Shown: positions 34,439 to 42,564, counted from the first letter of the stretch. The stretch is DNA of 64,000 bases from Streptomyces sp. yr375 (GCF_900110755.1 NZ_FOFF01000041.1:1-64000), one strand, 5' to 3'. A program made the numbers and translations. The notes: generated from the sequence alone by a model not told the origin.

Positions 34439-35098
34439 TCAGGGGGTTGCGGGGCGGGCGGTGAGCTGCTGTCCGTCGACCGTCACCGCGCCGGTGGCCG
34501 GGTCGATGCGGGGTGCGGGGGAGGGCTCGCCGTCGCGGGTGACGATGCCGACCTGGGTGCCGTCCTTCAGGACGATCCAGCCGGCGTCGATCTTCGCGGA
34601 GCGCACGGTGGCCGTCGCCCGCCACAGCCCGGACGGCTTCGTCGCCCGGTCCGCGGTGAACGCGTGGTGGCCGCCGCCGACGTCGACCGTGCCGTCGATC
34701 CGCTTGCCGTCCCGCAGCGTGCCGTCCAGCTTCGCGCCGTTCTTCCCGGTGAGCTTCAGCGTGCCGTCGCCGCGCACGTCGCCCTTGAGCCAGGACTCCC
34801 GGGTGTGGCCGTCGCAGAAGTACGCGATCGCCCTGCCGTCACGGACGGAGACGGCGATCGCCGCCGCGTCGTCGGCGGTACGACCGGCGTAGTCGGCGTC
34901 CGTGGCCGTGGCCGGGGTGCGGGAGGGGGTGGACGTGGGTGCGGGGGAGGTGGTGGTCGGGCTCGGTGACTTCTCCTGCTGCTTCTCCTGCTGGGTGGAC
35001 GAGACGGTCTTCGTCCCCGTCGTCACGTTGAGCGTCAGCAGGAACAGGCCGAGCACCAGTCCCGCCAGAAGGGTGAGCAGGGGTCCTGGACGCTTCAT
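34439..35098 (-). CDS. Membrane-anchored extracytoplasmic protein
   Basis: A 219-residue protein. MKRPGPLLTLLAGLVLGLFLLTLNV is an uncleaved signal anchor. A Gln/Lys/Pro/Ser/Thr linker (QQEKQQEKSPSPTTTSPAPTSTPSRTPAT) leads to a soluble beta-rich domain of about 150 residues (DYAGRTADDAAAIAVSVRDGRAIAYFCDGHTRESWLKGDVRGDG). I recognise no family. It is the first gene of a minus-strand run with the DUF6529-like and Rieske genes, so it may be part of the same membrane redox unit. The ATG at 35098 starts the anchor directly. Confidence 0.75.
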   Translation of the reverse strand: MKRPGPLLTLLAGLVLGLFLLTLNVTTGTKTVSSTQQEKQQEKSPSPTTTSPAPTSTPSRTPATATDADYAGRTADDAAAIAVSVRDGRAIAYFCDGHTRESWLKGDVRGDGTLKLTGKNGAKLDGTLRDGKRIDGTVDVGGGHHAFTADRATKPSGLWRATATVRSAKIDAGWIVLKDGTQVGIVTRDGEPSPAPRIDPATGAVTVDGQQLTARPATP

Positions 35099-35239
35099 GC
35101 CGGGCCTTCCCCGATGCGGGTGTCCTGCCGTCAGAGTGCCATGAGAGCGCAGGCCGCACCCGCCGTAAAGGGCGTACGGGCGCACTCCGTCTCGGCACGC
35201 GGGCGGCGCGCACCGGACCGCCGCGGGCTGACTACGCTT

Positions 35240-35281
35240 GATGCGTCATTGCATCGCAGCACATGCATCACCTGCATCACC
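35240..35281 (+). promoter_or_regulatory. GCATC repeats before aroH
   Basis: GATGC-N6-GCATC (35240-35255) is a small inverted repeat. It is followed by two direct copies of GCATCACC (35265-35272 and 35274-35281), just upstream of the aroH ribosome-binding site. They may be a regulator site; no known consensus is recognised. Confidence 0.3.
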
Positions 35282-35302
35282 AGATCAGCGAGGAGCAGCG
35301 CC

Positions 35303-35665
35303 GTGGCGGTACGAGCGGTCCGGGGAGCCGTCCAACTGGAGCGGGACGAGGCCGGGCACATGGACGAGCAGGTCGGGGCCCTGCTCACCGCCGTCCTGGA
35401 ACGGAACTCCCTCAGCGCCGACGACCTGATCAGCATCTGGTTCACGGCCACGCCCGACCTGCACAGCGACTTCCCGGCGGCCGCCGCGCGCAAGCTGGGC
35501 ATCGTCGACGTGCCGTTGATCTGCGCCCAGGAACTCGACATCGAGGGCGCCATGCCGCGCGTCGTCCGCATCCTGGCGCACGTCGAGTCCGACCGGCCGC
35601 GCGCCGAGATCAGCCACGTCTACCTCGGCACCGCCGCCGCCCTGCGCAAGGACATCGCCCAGTGA
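35303..35665 (+). CDS. aroH: Chorismate mutase, AroH class
   Basis: A 120-residue enzyme converting chorismate to prephenate. It follows the AroH (not AroQ) pattern: VRAVRGAVQLERDEAGHMDEQVGALLTAVLERN, then DLISIWFTATPDLHSDFPAAAAR, QELDIEGAMPRVVRILAHVE and ISHVYLGTAAALRKDI, with Arg7, Glu and Arg positions of the trimeric barrel site retained. The GTG at 35303 has GAGGAG eight bases upstream. Its stop overlaps the tyrA start (GTGA), so consecutive steps of tyrosine synthesis are coupled. Confidence 0.94.
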   Translation: MAVRAVRGAVQLERDEAGHMDEQVGALLTAVLERNSLSADDLISIWFTATPDLHSDFPAAAARKLGIVDVPLICAQELDIEGAMPRVVRILAHVESDRPRAEISHVYLGTAAALRKDIAQ

Positions 35666-36747
35666 GGACCGCGCTCGTCATCGGAACCGGGCTGATCGGC
35701 ACGTCCGCCGCGCTGGCCCTCGCCCAGCGGGGCGTCGTCGTCCACCTCGCCGACCACGACCCCGGGCAGGCCCGGACGGCCGCCGCGCTCGGCGCCGGCA
35801 CCGACGAGGCGCCCGAGGGCCCGGTCGACCTCGCGATCGTCGCCGCCCCGCCCGCCCACGTGGCCGGGGTGCTCGCCGACGCGATGCGCCGGGGGGCGGC
35901 CCGCGGCTACCTCGACGTGGCCAGCGTCAAGGGCGGGCCGCGCCGAGAGCTGGAGGCGCTCGGCCTCGACCTGTCGGCGTACATCGGCACGCACCCCATG
36001 TCGGGGCGGGAGAAGTCCGGGCCGCTGGCCGCGACCGGTGATCTGTTCGAAGGGCGACCCTGGGTCCTCACGCCGACCCGGGACACCGACACCGAGGTGC
36101 TGAACCTCGCCCTGGAGCTGGTCTCGCACTGCCGGGCCGTCCCGGTGGTCATGGACGCCGACGCCCACGACCGCGCGGTGGCGCTCGTCTCCCACATGCC
36201 CCACCTGGTGTCCAGCATGGTCGCCGCGCGCCTGGAGCACGCCGAGGAGGCCGCCGTACGGCTGTGCGGGCAGGGCATCCGGGACGTCACCCGGATCGCC
36301 GCCTCCGAGCCCGCGATGTGGATCGACATCCTGTCCGCGAACCCCGGGCCGGTCGCCGACCTGCTCACCGACGTCGCCGCCGACCTGGCGGAGACGGTGC
36401 AGGCGCTGCGCGCCCTGCAGTCCTCCGACGACGCCAAGCGCGACGAGGGCGTCGGCGGCATCCAGGACGTCCTGCGCCGCGGCAACGCGGGCCAGGTGCG
36501 GGTGCCCGGCAAGCACGGGGCCGCGCCGCGGGTGTACGAGGTGGTCGCCGTGCTGATCGACGACCAGCCGGGGCAGTTGGCCCGGATCTTCGCGGACGCG
36601 GGGCAGGCGGGGGTCAACATCGAGGACGTCCGCATCGAGCATGCGACGGGGCAGCAGGCGGGGCTGGTGCAGTTGTGGGTCGAGCCGAAGTCCGCGGTGG
36701 TTCTTTCTTCGGCGTTGCGTGAGCGAGGGTGGAGTATCCGGCAGTAG
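35662..36747 (+). CDS. tyrA: Prephenate dehydrogenase with ACT domain
   Basis: A 361-residue NAD(P)-dependent enzyme. The Rossmann start is ALVIGTGLIGTSAALALAQRG, the active-site region IGTHPMSGREKSGPLAATGDLFEGRPWVLTP, and the substrate region AVALVSHMPHLVSSMVA. The last 80 residues are an ACT domain (YEVVAVLIDDQPGQLARIFADAGQAGVNIEDVRIEH), probably the site of feedback by an aromatic amino acid. It overlaps aroH by four bases. Earlier in-frame sequence overlaps aroH and is rejected. Confidence 0.95.
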   Translation: MRTALVIGTGLIGTSAALALAQRGVVVHLADHDPGQARTAAALGAGTDEAPEGPVDLAIVAAPPAHVAGVLADAMRRGAARGYLDVASVKGGPRRELEALGLDLSAYIGTHPMSGREKSGPLAATGDLFEGRPWVLTPTRDTDTEVLNLALELVSHCRAVPVVMDADAHDRAVALVSHMPHLVSSMVAARLEHAEEAAVRLCGQGIRDVTRIAASEPAMWIDILSANPGPVADLLTDVAADLAETVQALRALQSSDDAKRDEGVGGIQDVLRRGNAGQVRVPGKHGAAPRVYEVVAVLIDDQPGQLARIFADAGQAGVNIEDVRIEHATGQQAGLVQLWVEPKSAVVLSSALRERGWSIRQ

Positions 36748-36772
36748 GCACCCGGTGTTGGTGTGGGCGTCG

Positions 36773-36845
36773 CTGGGGGCTGCCGCCCCCAGGCCCCCGC
36801 TTCGGCCCTTAAGGGGCCTCGTCCTCAAGCGCCGGACGGGCTGGT
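36773..36845 (+). repeat. Streptomyces-type intergenic repeat
   Basis: The tyrA-cmk gap contains TGGGGGCTGCCGCCCCCA, then CCCGCTTCGGCCC, GGGGCCTCGTCCTCAAGCGC and CGGACGGGCTG. From memory this composite recurs between genes across Streptomyces. Its hairpin-forming parts (GGGGGC/GCCCCC) could end tyrA transcription. Confidence 0.55.
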
Positions 36846-36949
36846 TGATGCGCACCTCGGCCGGAAGGGTGACTGGTGCCCGGTAACCTTGTGCGGGGCA
36901 CGATCGTGTCCCGTGCATCCACCGCCTCGCACCAGGAAGGTGTCCCCCC

Positions 36950-37636
36950 GTGGAAAACGGCGCCACCCAGCCCGTGATCGTCGCCATCGACGGCCCCTCC
37001 GGCACGGGCAAGTCGAGCACGTCCAAGGCCGTGGCCGCCCAGCTCGGGCTGAGCTACCTGGACACCGGTGCCCAGTACCGGGCGATCACGTGGTGGATGG
37101 TGAGCAACGGGATCGACGTCGAGGACCCCTCGGCGATCGCCGCCGTCGCCGGCAAGCCGGAGATCCTGTCCGGCACCGACCCGGCCGCGCCGACCATCGA
37201 GGTCGACGGCTTCGACGTGGCCGGCCCGATCCGCACCCAGGACGTCACCTCCAAGGTCAGCGCCGTGAGCGCCGTACCGGAGGTGCGGGCCCGGATCACC
37301 GAGCTGCAGCGCGCGCTGGCGGCCTCCGCCGAGCGGGGCATCGTCGTCGAGGGGCGCGACATCGGTACGACCGTGCTGCCCGACGCCGATCTGAAGATCT
37401 TCCTCACCGCCTCGCCGGAGGCCCGCGCCGCCCGCCGCAGCGGTGAGCTGAAGGGCGCCGACGTGCACAGCACCCGCGAGGCGCTGATCAAGCGGGACGC
37501 GGCCGACTCCTCCCGCAAGACCTCACCGCTCGCCAAGGCGGACGACGCCGTCGAGGTGGACACCACCGAGCTGACGCTGACCCAGGTCATCGAGTGCGTC
37601 GTCACCCTCGTCGAGGAGAAGCGGGCCGTGCGGTGA
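36950..37636 (+). CDS. cmk: Cytidylate kinase
   Basis: A 228-residue (d)CMP kinase. P-loop GPSGTGKSSTSKAVA at about 15-29, substrate site LDTGAQYRAIT (the family usually has Tyr-Arg here), DIGTTVLPDADLKIFLTASPEARAARR, and a lid region with Arg residues. The GTG at 36950 follows AGGAAGG. Its last codons overlap the acyltransferase start (GTGA), and der follows, the common actinobacterial cmk-plsC-der order. Confidence 0.94.
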   Translation: MENGATQPVIVAIDGPSGTGKSSTSKAVAAQLGLSYLDTGAQYRAITWWMVSNGIDVEDPSAIAAVAGKPEILSGTDPAAPTIEVDGFDVAGPIRTQDVTSKVSAVSAVPEVRARITELQRALAASAERGIVVEGRDIGTTVLPDADLKIFLTASPEARAARRSGELKGADVHSTREALIKRDAADSSRKTSPLAKADDAVEVDTTELTLTQVIECVVTLVEEKRAVR

Positions 37637-38286
37637 GCCTTGCGTCCGTGCCCTCCGAGCGGGGCGCCGAGGTCGGGCGGCGGATCGGCGTCGGCCTGAT
37701 GTACGGGCTGTGGCGGCCACGCGTGCTGGGCGCCTGGAAGGTGCCCGCGAGCGGCCCGGTGATCTTCGCCGTCAACCACTCCCACAACGTCGACGGCCCG
37801 ATGGTCATCGGCGTCGCGCCCCGGGCCTCGCACTTCCTGGTCAAGAAGGAAGCGTTCATCGGCCCGCTCGGCCGGTTCATGACCCGCGTCGGCCAGATCG
37901 AGGTCGACCGGGGCACCGCCGACCGCACGGCCATCACCCGCGCGCTGGGCGTGCTGGAGAACGGCGGGGTCCTGGGCATCTTCCCGGAGGGCAGCCGGGG
38001 CGAGGGCGACTTCGCCGCCCTGCGCGCCGGGCTCGCCTACTTCGCCGTCCGCAGCGGGGCGCCGATCGTGCCCGTCGCCGTGCTGGGAAGTTCCGAGAAG
38101 CGCGGACGGTTGATAAAGGCGCTGCCGCCGCTGCGCTCCCGCGTCGATGTCGTCTTCGGCGACCCGTTCGAGGCGGGCGACGGCAGCGGACGCCGTACCC
38201 GCAAGGCACTGGACGAGGCGACCGAACGCATCCAGAAGCATCTGGCCGCCCACCTGGAAAACGCCAGGCGCCTCACCGGGCGCTGA
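37633..38286 (+). CDS. 1-acylglycerol-3-phosphate O-acyltransferase (PlsC-like)
   Basis: A 217-residue membrane-associated acyltransferase. The catalytic HX4D motif is in NHSHNVDGPMV at about 50, the acyl-acceptor motif FPEGSRGEGDF at about 121, and GAPIVPVAVLGS at about 145. It adds the second acyl chain in phosphatidate synthesis or acts on a related acceptor. The GTG at 37633 overlaps the cmk stop. Length is typical of the short PlsC group. Confidence 0.9.
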   Translation: MSLASVPSERGAEVGRRIGVGLMYGLWRPRVLGAWKVPASGPVIFAVNHSHNVDGPMVIGVAPRASHFLVKKEAFIGPLGRFMTRVGQIEVDRGTADRTAITRALGVLENGGVLGIFPEGSRGEGDFAALRAGLAYFAVRSGAPIVPVAVLGSSEKRGRLIKALPPLRSRVDVVFGDPFEAGDGSGRRTRKALDEATERIQKHLAAHLENARRLTGR

Positions 38287-38417
38287 GCGACACTGAAAAC
38301 CGACTTGACCGACTTGACCGAGTAAAACCGGTAAACCGAATAACCGAGTAGTGGATCAACCCGGACGGATCGGGTGCTCCACCGATCACCACGAATGAAC
38401 GACGAGGGACGCACTTC

Positions 38418-39902
38418 ATGAACGACCACACCCAGCCCGACGGCTCGGACGGCTTCGAGCACGATCACGGGGCGCTCGGCGACGCCGAGTACGCGGAGTT
38501 CATGGAGCTCGCCGCCGTCGAGGGCTTCGACATCGAGGACGTCGAGGGGGCGATCGAGGCCGCCGGGCACGGGCCGCTGCCGGTCCTCGCCATCATCGGC
38601 CGCCCGAACGTCGGCAAGTCGACGCTCGTCAACCGGATCATCGGGCGGCGCGAGGCGGTCGTCGAGGACAAGCCCGGCGTCACCCGCGACCGTGTCACCT
38701 ACGAGGCCGAGTGGGCGGGCCGCCGCTTCAAGGTCGTCGACACCGGCGGCTGGGAGCAGGACGTCCTCGGCATCGACGCCTCCGTGGCCGCGCAGGCCGA
38801 GTACGCGATCGAGGCGGCCGACGCCGTCGTCTTCGTCGTGGACGCCAAGGTCGGCGCCACCGACACCGACGAGGCGGTCGTCCGGCTGCTGCGCAAGGCC
38901 GGCAAGCCCGTCGTGCTCGCCGCCAACAAGGTCGACGGCCAGAGCGGCGAGGCCGACGCGTCCTACCTGTGGTCCCTGGGCCTGGGCGAGCCGCACCCGA
39001 TCTCCGCGCTGCACGGCCGCGGCACCGGCGACATGCTGGACGCCGTCCTGGAGGCGCTGCCCGAGGCGCCCGAGCAGACCTTCGGCACCGCCGTCGGCGG
39101 TCCGCGCCGTGTCGCGCTCATCGGCCGCCCGAACGTCGGCAAGTCCTCGCTGCTGAACAAGGTGGCGGGCGAGGAGCGCGTCGTCGTCAACGAGATGGCG
39201 GGCACCACCCGTGACCCGGTCGACGAGCTGATCGAACTCGGCGGCATCACCTGGAAGTTCGTCGACACGGCGGGCATCCGCAAGCGCGTCCACCTCCAGC
39301 AGGGCGCCGACTACTACGCCTCGCTGCGCACCGCGGCCGCCGTCGAGAAGGCCGAGGTGGCGGTCATCCTGATCGACGCCTCCGAGTCCATCTCGGTCCA
39401 GGACCAGCGGATCGTCACCATGGCCGTCGACGCGGGCCGTGCGATCGTCCTCGCCTTCAACAAGTGGGACACCCTCGACGAGGAGCGCCGCTACTACCTG
39501 GAGCGCGAGATCGAGACCGAGCTCGCCCAGGTCGCGTGGGCGCCCCGGGTGAACGTCTCGGCGCGCACCGGCCGGCACATGGAGAAGCTGGTTCCGGGCA
39601 TCGAGACCGCCCTCGCCGGCTGGGAGACCCGCGTCCCCACGGGCCGCCTCAACGCCTTCCTCGGCGAGCTGGTGGCGGCCCACCCGCACCCGGTCCGCGG
39701 CGGCAAGCAGCCCCGCATCCTCTTCGGCACCCAGGCCGGCACCAAGCCCCCGCGCTTCGTGCTGTTCGCCTCCGGGTTCATCGAGGCGGGCTACCGGCGC
39801 TTCATCGAGCGCCGGCTGCGCGAGGAGTTCGGCTTCGACGGGACCCCGATCCACATCTCGGTGCGGGTGCGCGAGAAGCGCGGCGCCAACAAGAAGAAGT
39901 AG
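38418..39902 (+). CDS. der: Ribosome-assembly GTPase Der (EngA)
   Basis: A 494-residue protein with tandem GTPase domains. G1 motifs GRPNVGKSTLVNRI at residue 61 and GRPNVGKSSLLNKV at about 236; G3 DTGGWE and DTAGIRK; G4 NKVD and NKWD. The C-terminal KH-like domain binds rRNA during 50S assembly. An acidic N-terminal extension of about 52 residues precedes the first domain, as in other actinobacteria. The ATG at 38418 has GAGGG about ten bases upstream. The gap before it carries short GACCGACTT-type repeats. Confidence 0.96.
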   Translation: MNDHTQPDGSDGFEHDHGALGDAEYAEFMELAAVEGFDIEDVEGAIEAAGHGPLPVLAIIGRPNVGKSTLVNRIIGRREAVVEDKPGVTRDRVTYEAEWAGRRFKVVDTGGWEQDVLGIDASVAAQAEYAIEAADAVVFVVDAKVGATDTDEAVVRLLRKAGKPVVLAANKVDGQSGEADASYLWSLGLGEPHPISALHGRGTGDMLDAVLEALPEAPEQTFGTAVGGPRRVALIGRPNVGKSSLLNKVAGEERVVVNEMAGTTRDPVDELIELGGITWKFVDTAGIRKRVHLQQGADYYASLRTAAAVEKAEVAVILIDASESISVQDQRIVTMAVDAGRAIVLAFNKWDTLDEERRYYLEREIETELAQVAWAPRVNVSARTGRHMEKLVPGIETALAGWETRVPTGRLNAFLGELVAAHPHPVRGGKQPRILFGTQAGTKPPRFVLFASGFIEAGYRRFIERRLREEFGFDGTPIHISVRVREKRGANKKK

Positions 39903-39926
39903 CAGCAGAAGCGGAACGAGCGGTCA

Positions 39927-39971
39927 CATGGTTGAGGGCGGCACCCGTGACGGGTGCCGCCCTCAACCATG
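39927..39971 (+). terminator. Perfect 22-bp inverted repeat, convergent terminator
   Basis: CATGGTTGAGGGCGGCACCC at 39927-39946 continues to 39948, and its exact complement runs from 39950 to 39971 around one central base. It lies between the convergent der and 39973-40392 genes and can end both transcripts. There is no T run. Confidence 0.85.
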
Positions 39972-39972
39972 A

Positions 39973-40392
39973 TCAGAAGGTCCTGCGGGGCGCCGGCGGG
40001 AGCGCCGCGGGGAGTGCCGCCGGGATGTGGTGCATCGCGGTGGGCGGGTGCGGCTGGCCGAGCTGCCCGACCCGCTGCCACTGGGACTGCTGCCCGATCC
40101 CGTGCCGCGCGCTCTGCGCGCCCGCGCTGTAGGCGCTGTAGGAGCTGCTGAACGATCCCGGGCGGGGCGGCGCGCACGAGCCCGTGCTGTGCGGGATGTT
40201 CCCGAAGGCGGTGAACCCCAGGTCGTCCTCGCCGCTGCGGTCGCCCGGCAGCGAGCGGAACGTCTTGACGTACTCGGAGTAGAGCGCGTCGTAGATCGGC
40301 GTGGCCGATGGGCCGCCCTGGGAGTCCTGGGCCGGTCGCGCGGACGGGATCGACTGGTAGGACGGGCGGCGGGGAACGTCGTAGGTGTGCAC
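39973..40392 (-). CDS. Hypothetical low-complexity protein
   Basis: A 139-residue protein. Tyr/Ser/Pro-rich with a short more ordered stretch at about 30-60 (SATPIYDALYSEYVKTFRSLPGDRSGEDDLGFTAFG). The rest is Ser/Gln/His/Pro-rich (SSYSAYSAGAQSARHG), and it ends in a Pro/Ala tail. No membrane segment or known domain is seen. The GTG at 40392 is the furthest plausible start, but no good ribosome-binding site precedes it, so the true start may be internal. Function unknown. Confidence 0.6.
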   Translation of the reverse strand: MHTYDVPRRPSYQSIPSARPAQDSQGGPSATPIYDALYSEYVKTFRSLPGDRSGEDDLGFTAFGNIPHSTGSCAPPRPGSFSSSYSAYSAGAQSARHGIGQQSQWQRVGQLGQPHPPTAMHHIPAALPAALPPAPRRTF

Positions 40393-40492
40393 GTATGTCC
40401 AAACGACGCGGTACGGGAAGGGATGCGGTTGTGCGGCGCGCGCGCAGGGGCGCGGGGCCGCACCTGCGTGCGGCCCCGCGCCGTGCGTGGAC

Positions 40493-41275
40493 TCAGGTGC
40501 CGGCGAGCGGCAGTGCCGCGCCCACCAACTGCCCGTTCGCCGCGGACTTGTCGAGCGCGTCCCGCAGCAGGTCCTCCCGGGGCTGGCGGCCGATCGAGCC
40601 CACCGGCGCCGCGAACATCAGGACCTGCTGGTGCTTGTTGGCGGCGGCCCGCCAGCCCTCCGTCACCTGCAACGGCTGATGCGCCTGCCACCAGGCGACC
40701 GGCTGCCCGCCGTTGGCCGACGGCTGCAGTACGGCGTGTAGTTGGCCCATCGCGAGCAGTACGGACCAGCCGTGCTGCACCGGCGGGACCTCGGTGAGCT
40801 GGCTCAGCGGCATGAAGCCCTGCTCGATGAGGAGGGGCAGGAAGTCGTCGCCGGCGCCGGTGGTGCCGGGCCGCACGATGGGCGCGGTCGGCTCGACGAC
40901 CAGGGCCGGGTGCAACTCTCCGGCGATCAGGACGAGTCCGCTGGTCACGCCGAGCACGGCCTGCTCGGGGATGACCTTGGCGGGGTCCAGGTCGACGGTG
41001 TCGCCGCTGATGGAGCGGACCGCGCCCTGGAGTTGCTCCTCGGTGACCTGGACGACCTGCGAGGGCAGGCAGGTGGAGTGGGCGAAGGCGAGGACGGCGG
41101 TCTCGTCGCCGATGAACAGGACGGTGCTGGTGCGTTCGTTCTCGGAGTCGCCCGGGGTGCGGCAGGACGTGCAGTCGTAACTGCCCGGGGCGTTGTCTCC
41201 GGCGAGCAGCCGGTCGGCTTCTTCGTCGCCGATCTCGGCGCGTACCTCGTCGCTGACGTCGAGCATGCGCGGCAC
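40493..41275 (-). CDS. Conserved actinobacterial protein of unknown function (SseB-like?)
   Basis: A 260-residue cytosolic protein. The N-terminus MPRMLDVSDEVRAEIGDEEADRLLAG leads to a CTSC pair in SYDCTSCRTPGDSE, a candidate metal or redox site. Mixed alpha/beta sequence follows, with GWSVLLAMGQLHAVLQ and a C-terminal helix. I do not recognise a characterised family; resemblance to SseB-type domains is weak. The GTG at 41275 has GGGAG seven bases upstream. It is divergent from the Rpf gene region. Confidence 0.72.
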   Translation of the reverse strand: MPRMLDVSDEVRAEIGDEEADRLLAGDNAPGSYDCTSCRTPGDSENERTSTVLFIGDETAVLAFAHSTCLPSQVVQVTEEQLQGAVRSISGDTVDLDPAKVIPEQAVLGVTSGLVLIAGELHPALVVEPTAPIVRPGTTGAGDDFLPLLIEQGFMPLSQLTEVPPVQHGWSVLLAMGQLHAVLQPSANGGQPVAWWQAHQPLQVTEGWRAAANKHQQVLMFAAPVGSIGRQPREDLLRDALDKSAANGQLVGAALPLAGT

Positions 41276-41620
41276 GGGTGACTCCCTCGGATGCGGTGCT
41301 TGGGCGAGGCCGGGGTGGGCTCCGGCTCGTGGTCCGGGTGGGTCCCCGGCTCATGAAGAAGACAACGGGCGAGCTGTGGCGGGAGTCACGCTGCACGGCC
41401 GACGTAATCGAACCATCCTGCGCACGTGATCACGCTGCGTGCGGAATCGGACACTCCATGTCAAGTAACAGGGAGATTACGGAACTTGGTCCGGTGAACT
41501 GACTCACAGTTTGTTCGAGTGGCTGGTCGACAAAACGCGAAATGGGCGGATGAAGTAGGTGGCCGGAATTCGCCGCTACCAACGGTAACCAGTAACTGGC
41601 CTGGGAGAACAGGTAGTTGG
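41276..41620 (+). other. Intergenic region upstream of the Rpf gene
   Basis: About 345 bases with no supportable gene, somewhat richer in A/T than the neighbours. It contains the Crp-like site at 41493-41508 and the promoters of the minus-strand gene. Open frames within are short and lack coding bias. Confidence 0.5.
41493..41508 (+). promoter_or_regulatory. Crp/GlxR-like binding site
   Basis: GGTGAACTGACTCACA matches TGTGA-N6-TCACA at all but the first base. Crp control of Rpf-type wall hydrolase genes is known in Streptomyces and mycobacteria. The site lies about 155 bases upstream of the promoter I predict at 41621, so either another promoter is used or it acts at a distance. Confidence 0.6.
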
Positions 41621-41650
41621 TTGATAACGGGTCGTCAGGGTCCCTAGATT
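41621..41650 (+). promoter_or_regulatory. Predicted promoter of the Rpf/LysM gene
   Basis: TTGATA (41621-41626) and TAGATT (41645-41650) are 18 bases apart, a good housekeeping-type promoter for Streptomyces. The start of transcription would fall at about 41656, essentially where the structured leader begins. Confidence 0.55.
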
Positions 41651-41832
41651 GCTCCGCCGTGTGCAGCTTGCACCGCTCGGGTACGTCCGCCGGCCGCGCG
41701 GAGTCCGGACACAGAGTCCGGAGGACGCGCAGTACGACCGCCGGTGGACGGGGCGGAGCGCCACGACCGCGTGCTTGCGCGGCCGAAGCGCTCCGGCCAG
41801 GGGGAAGCCCGGGTCCGTAGAGAGGGATCCAC
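41651..41832 (+). ncRNA. Structured 5' leader, candidate cis-regulatory RNA
   Basis: The leader folds on paper into nested perfect helices. P1 pairs GCTCCGCC (41651-41658) with GGCGGAGC (41752-41759). P2 is the hairpin GTGCA-GCT-TGCAC (41661-41673). P3 pairs CGTCCGCCGG (41684-41693) with CCGGTGGACG (41741-41750). Inside it GCGCG/CGCGC and TCCGGAC/GTCCGGA (41696-41730) form a long arm. GGAGCGC (41755-41761) can instead pair perfectly with GCGCTCC (41788-41794), which breaks P1. That is the switch architecture of riboswitches and attenuators. The ydaO c-di-AMP motif known upstream of rpf genes is not recognisable. Confidence 0.6.
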
Positions 41833-42564
41833 ATGTCCGAATGTGCCGATATCCACACCCGCACGTCGTCACGCAGGGCGGCGGTCCTCGCCGGGGCGAT
41901 ACTCCTCGCCCCCCTCGGACTGCTCTCCGCGACCGGCAACGCCGCGGCGGCCGACGGCGGGGTGTGGGACCGCATCGCCCAGTGCGAGAGCGGCGGCAAC
42001 TGGTCCATCAACACCGGCAACGGGTACTACGGCGGACTGCAGTTCTCCGCCGGCACCTGGCGCGCATACGGCGGCACCGCCTACGCGTCCACCGCCGACA
42101 AGGCCAGCAAGGCACAGCAGATCTCCATCGCCGCCAAGGTGCAGAACGCGCAGGGGTGGGGCGCGTGGCCGACCTGCTCGGCGCGCGCCGGAGCGTACGG
42201 CAGCGCACCGACGAACGGGTCGAGCGGGACGGGCAGTTCGTCCTCCGGTACGTCGGGTTCCACCGAGTCGAGCTCCTCGAAGTCCTACTCCGGCTCGTCG
42301 AAGTCGGGTTCTTCCAGGTCGAGTTCCTCGAAGGGGACGGAGGCGTCGGAGTCGTCGCAGTCGTCGGAGCGCTCGACGAGCGAGACCTCGCGCGGTACGT
42401 CCCGCGGTACGTCGCATGGTGACTACACCGTCCGGCAGGGCGACACCCTCAGCACCATCGCGGACCGGCACGGGCTCACCTGGCAGCGGGTGTACGCCGC
42501 GAACAAGGCCGTCGTCGGCGGCGACCCCGACCTGATCGTGCCCGGCCAGCGCCTCATGCTCTGA
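41833..42564 (+). CDS. Secreted Rpf-domain transglycosylase with LysM domain
   Basis: A 243-residue secreted wall hydrolase. A Tat- or Sec-type signal peptide (RRAAVLAGAILLAPLGLLSATGNAAAA) precedes the Rpf/transglycosylase domain at about 41-118: VWDRIAQCESGGNWSINTGNGYYGGLQFSAGTW, with the catalytic Glu in CESGG. A Ser/Thr-rich linker of about 75 residues follows, then a C-terminal LysM (YTVRQGDTLSTIADRHGLTWQRVYAANKAV) for peptidoglycan binding. Resuscitation-promoting factors cleave peptidoglycan during spore germination and growth restart. The ATG at 41833 has GAGAGGGA upstream, inside the structured leader region. Confidence 0.94.
   Translation: MSECADIHTRTSSRRAAVLAGAILLAPLGLLSATGNAAAADGGVWDRIAQCESGGNWSINTGNGYYGGLQFSAGTWRAYGGTAYASTADKASKAQQISIAAKVQNAQGWGAWPTCSARAGAYGSAPTNGSSGTGSSSSGTSGSTESSSSKSYSGSSKSGSSRSSSSKGTEASESSQSSERSTSETSRGTSRGTSHGDYTVRQGDTLSTIADRHGLTWQRVYAANKAVVGGDPDLIVPGQRLML

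Noticed and set aside
41651..41832. ydaO c-di-AMP riboswitch upstream of the Rpf gene
   Set aside because: Expected from the literature on rpf genes, but the conserved core sequences of that RNA are not recognisable; the leader folds differently.
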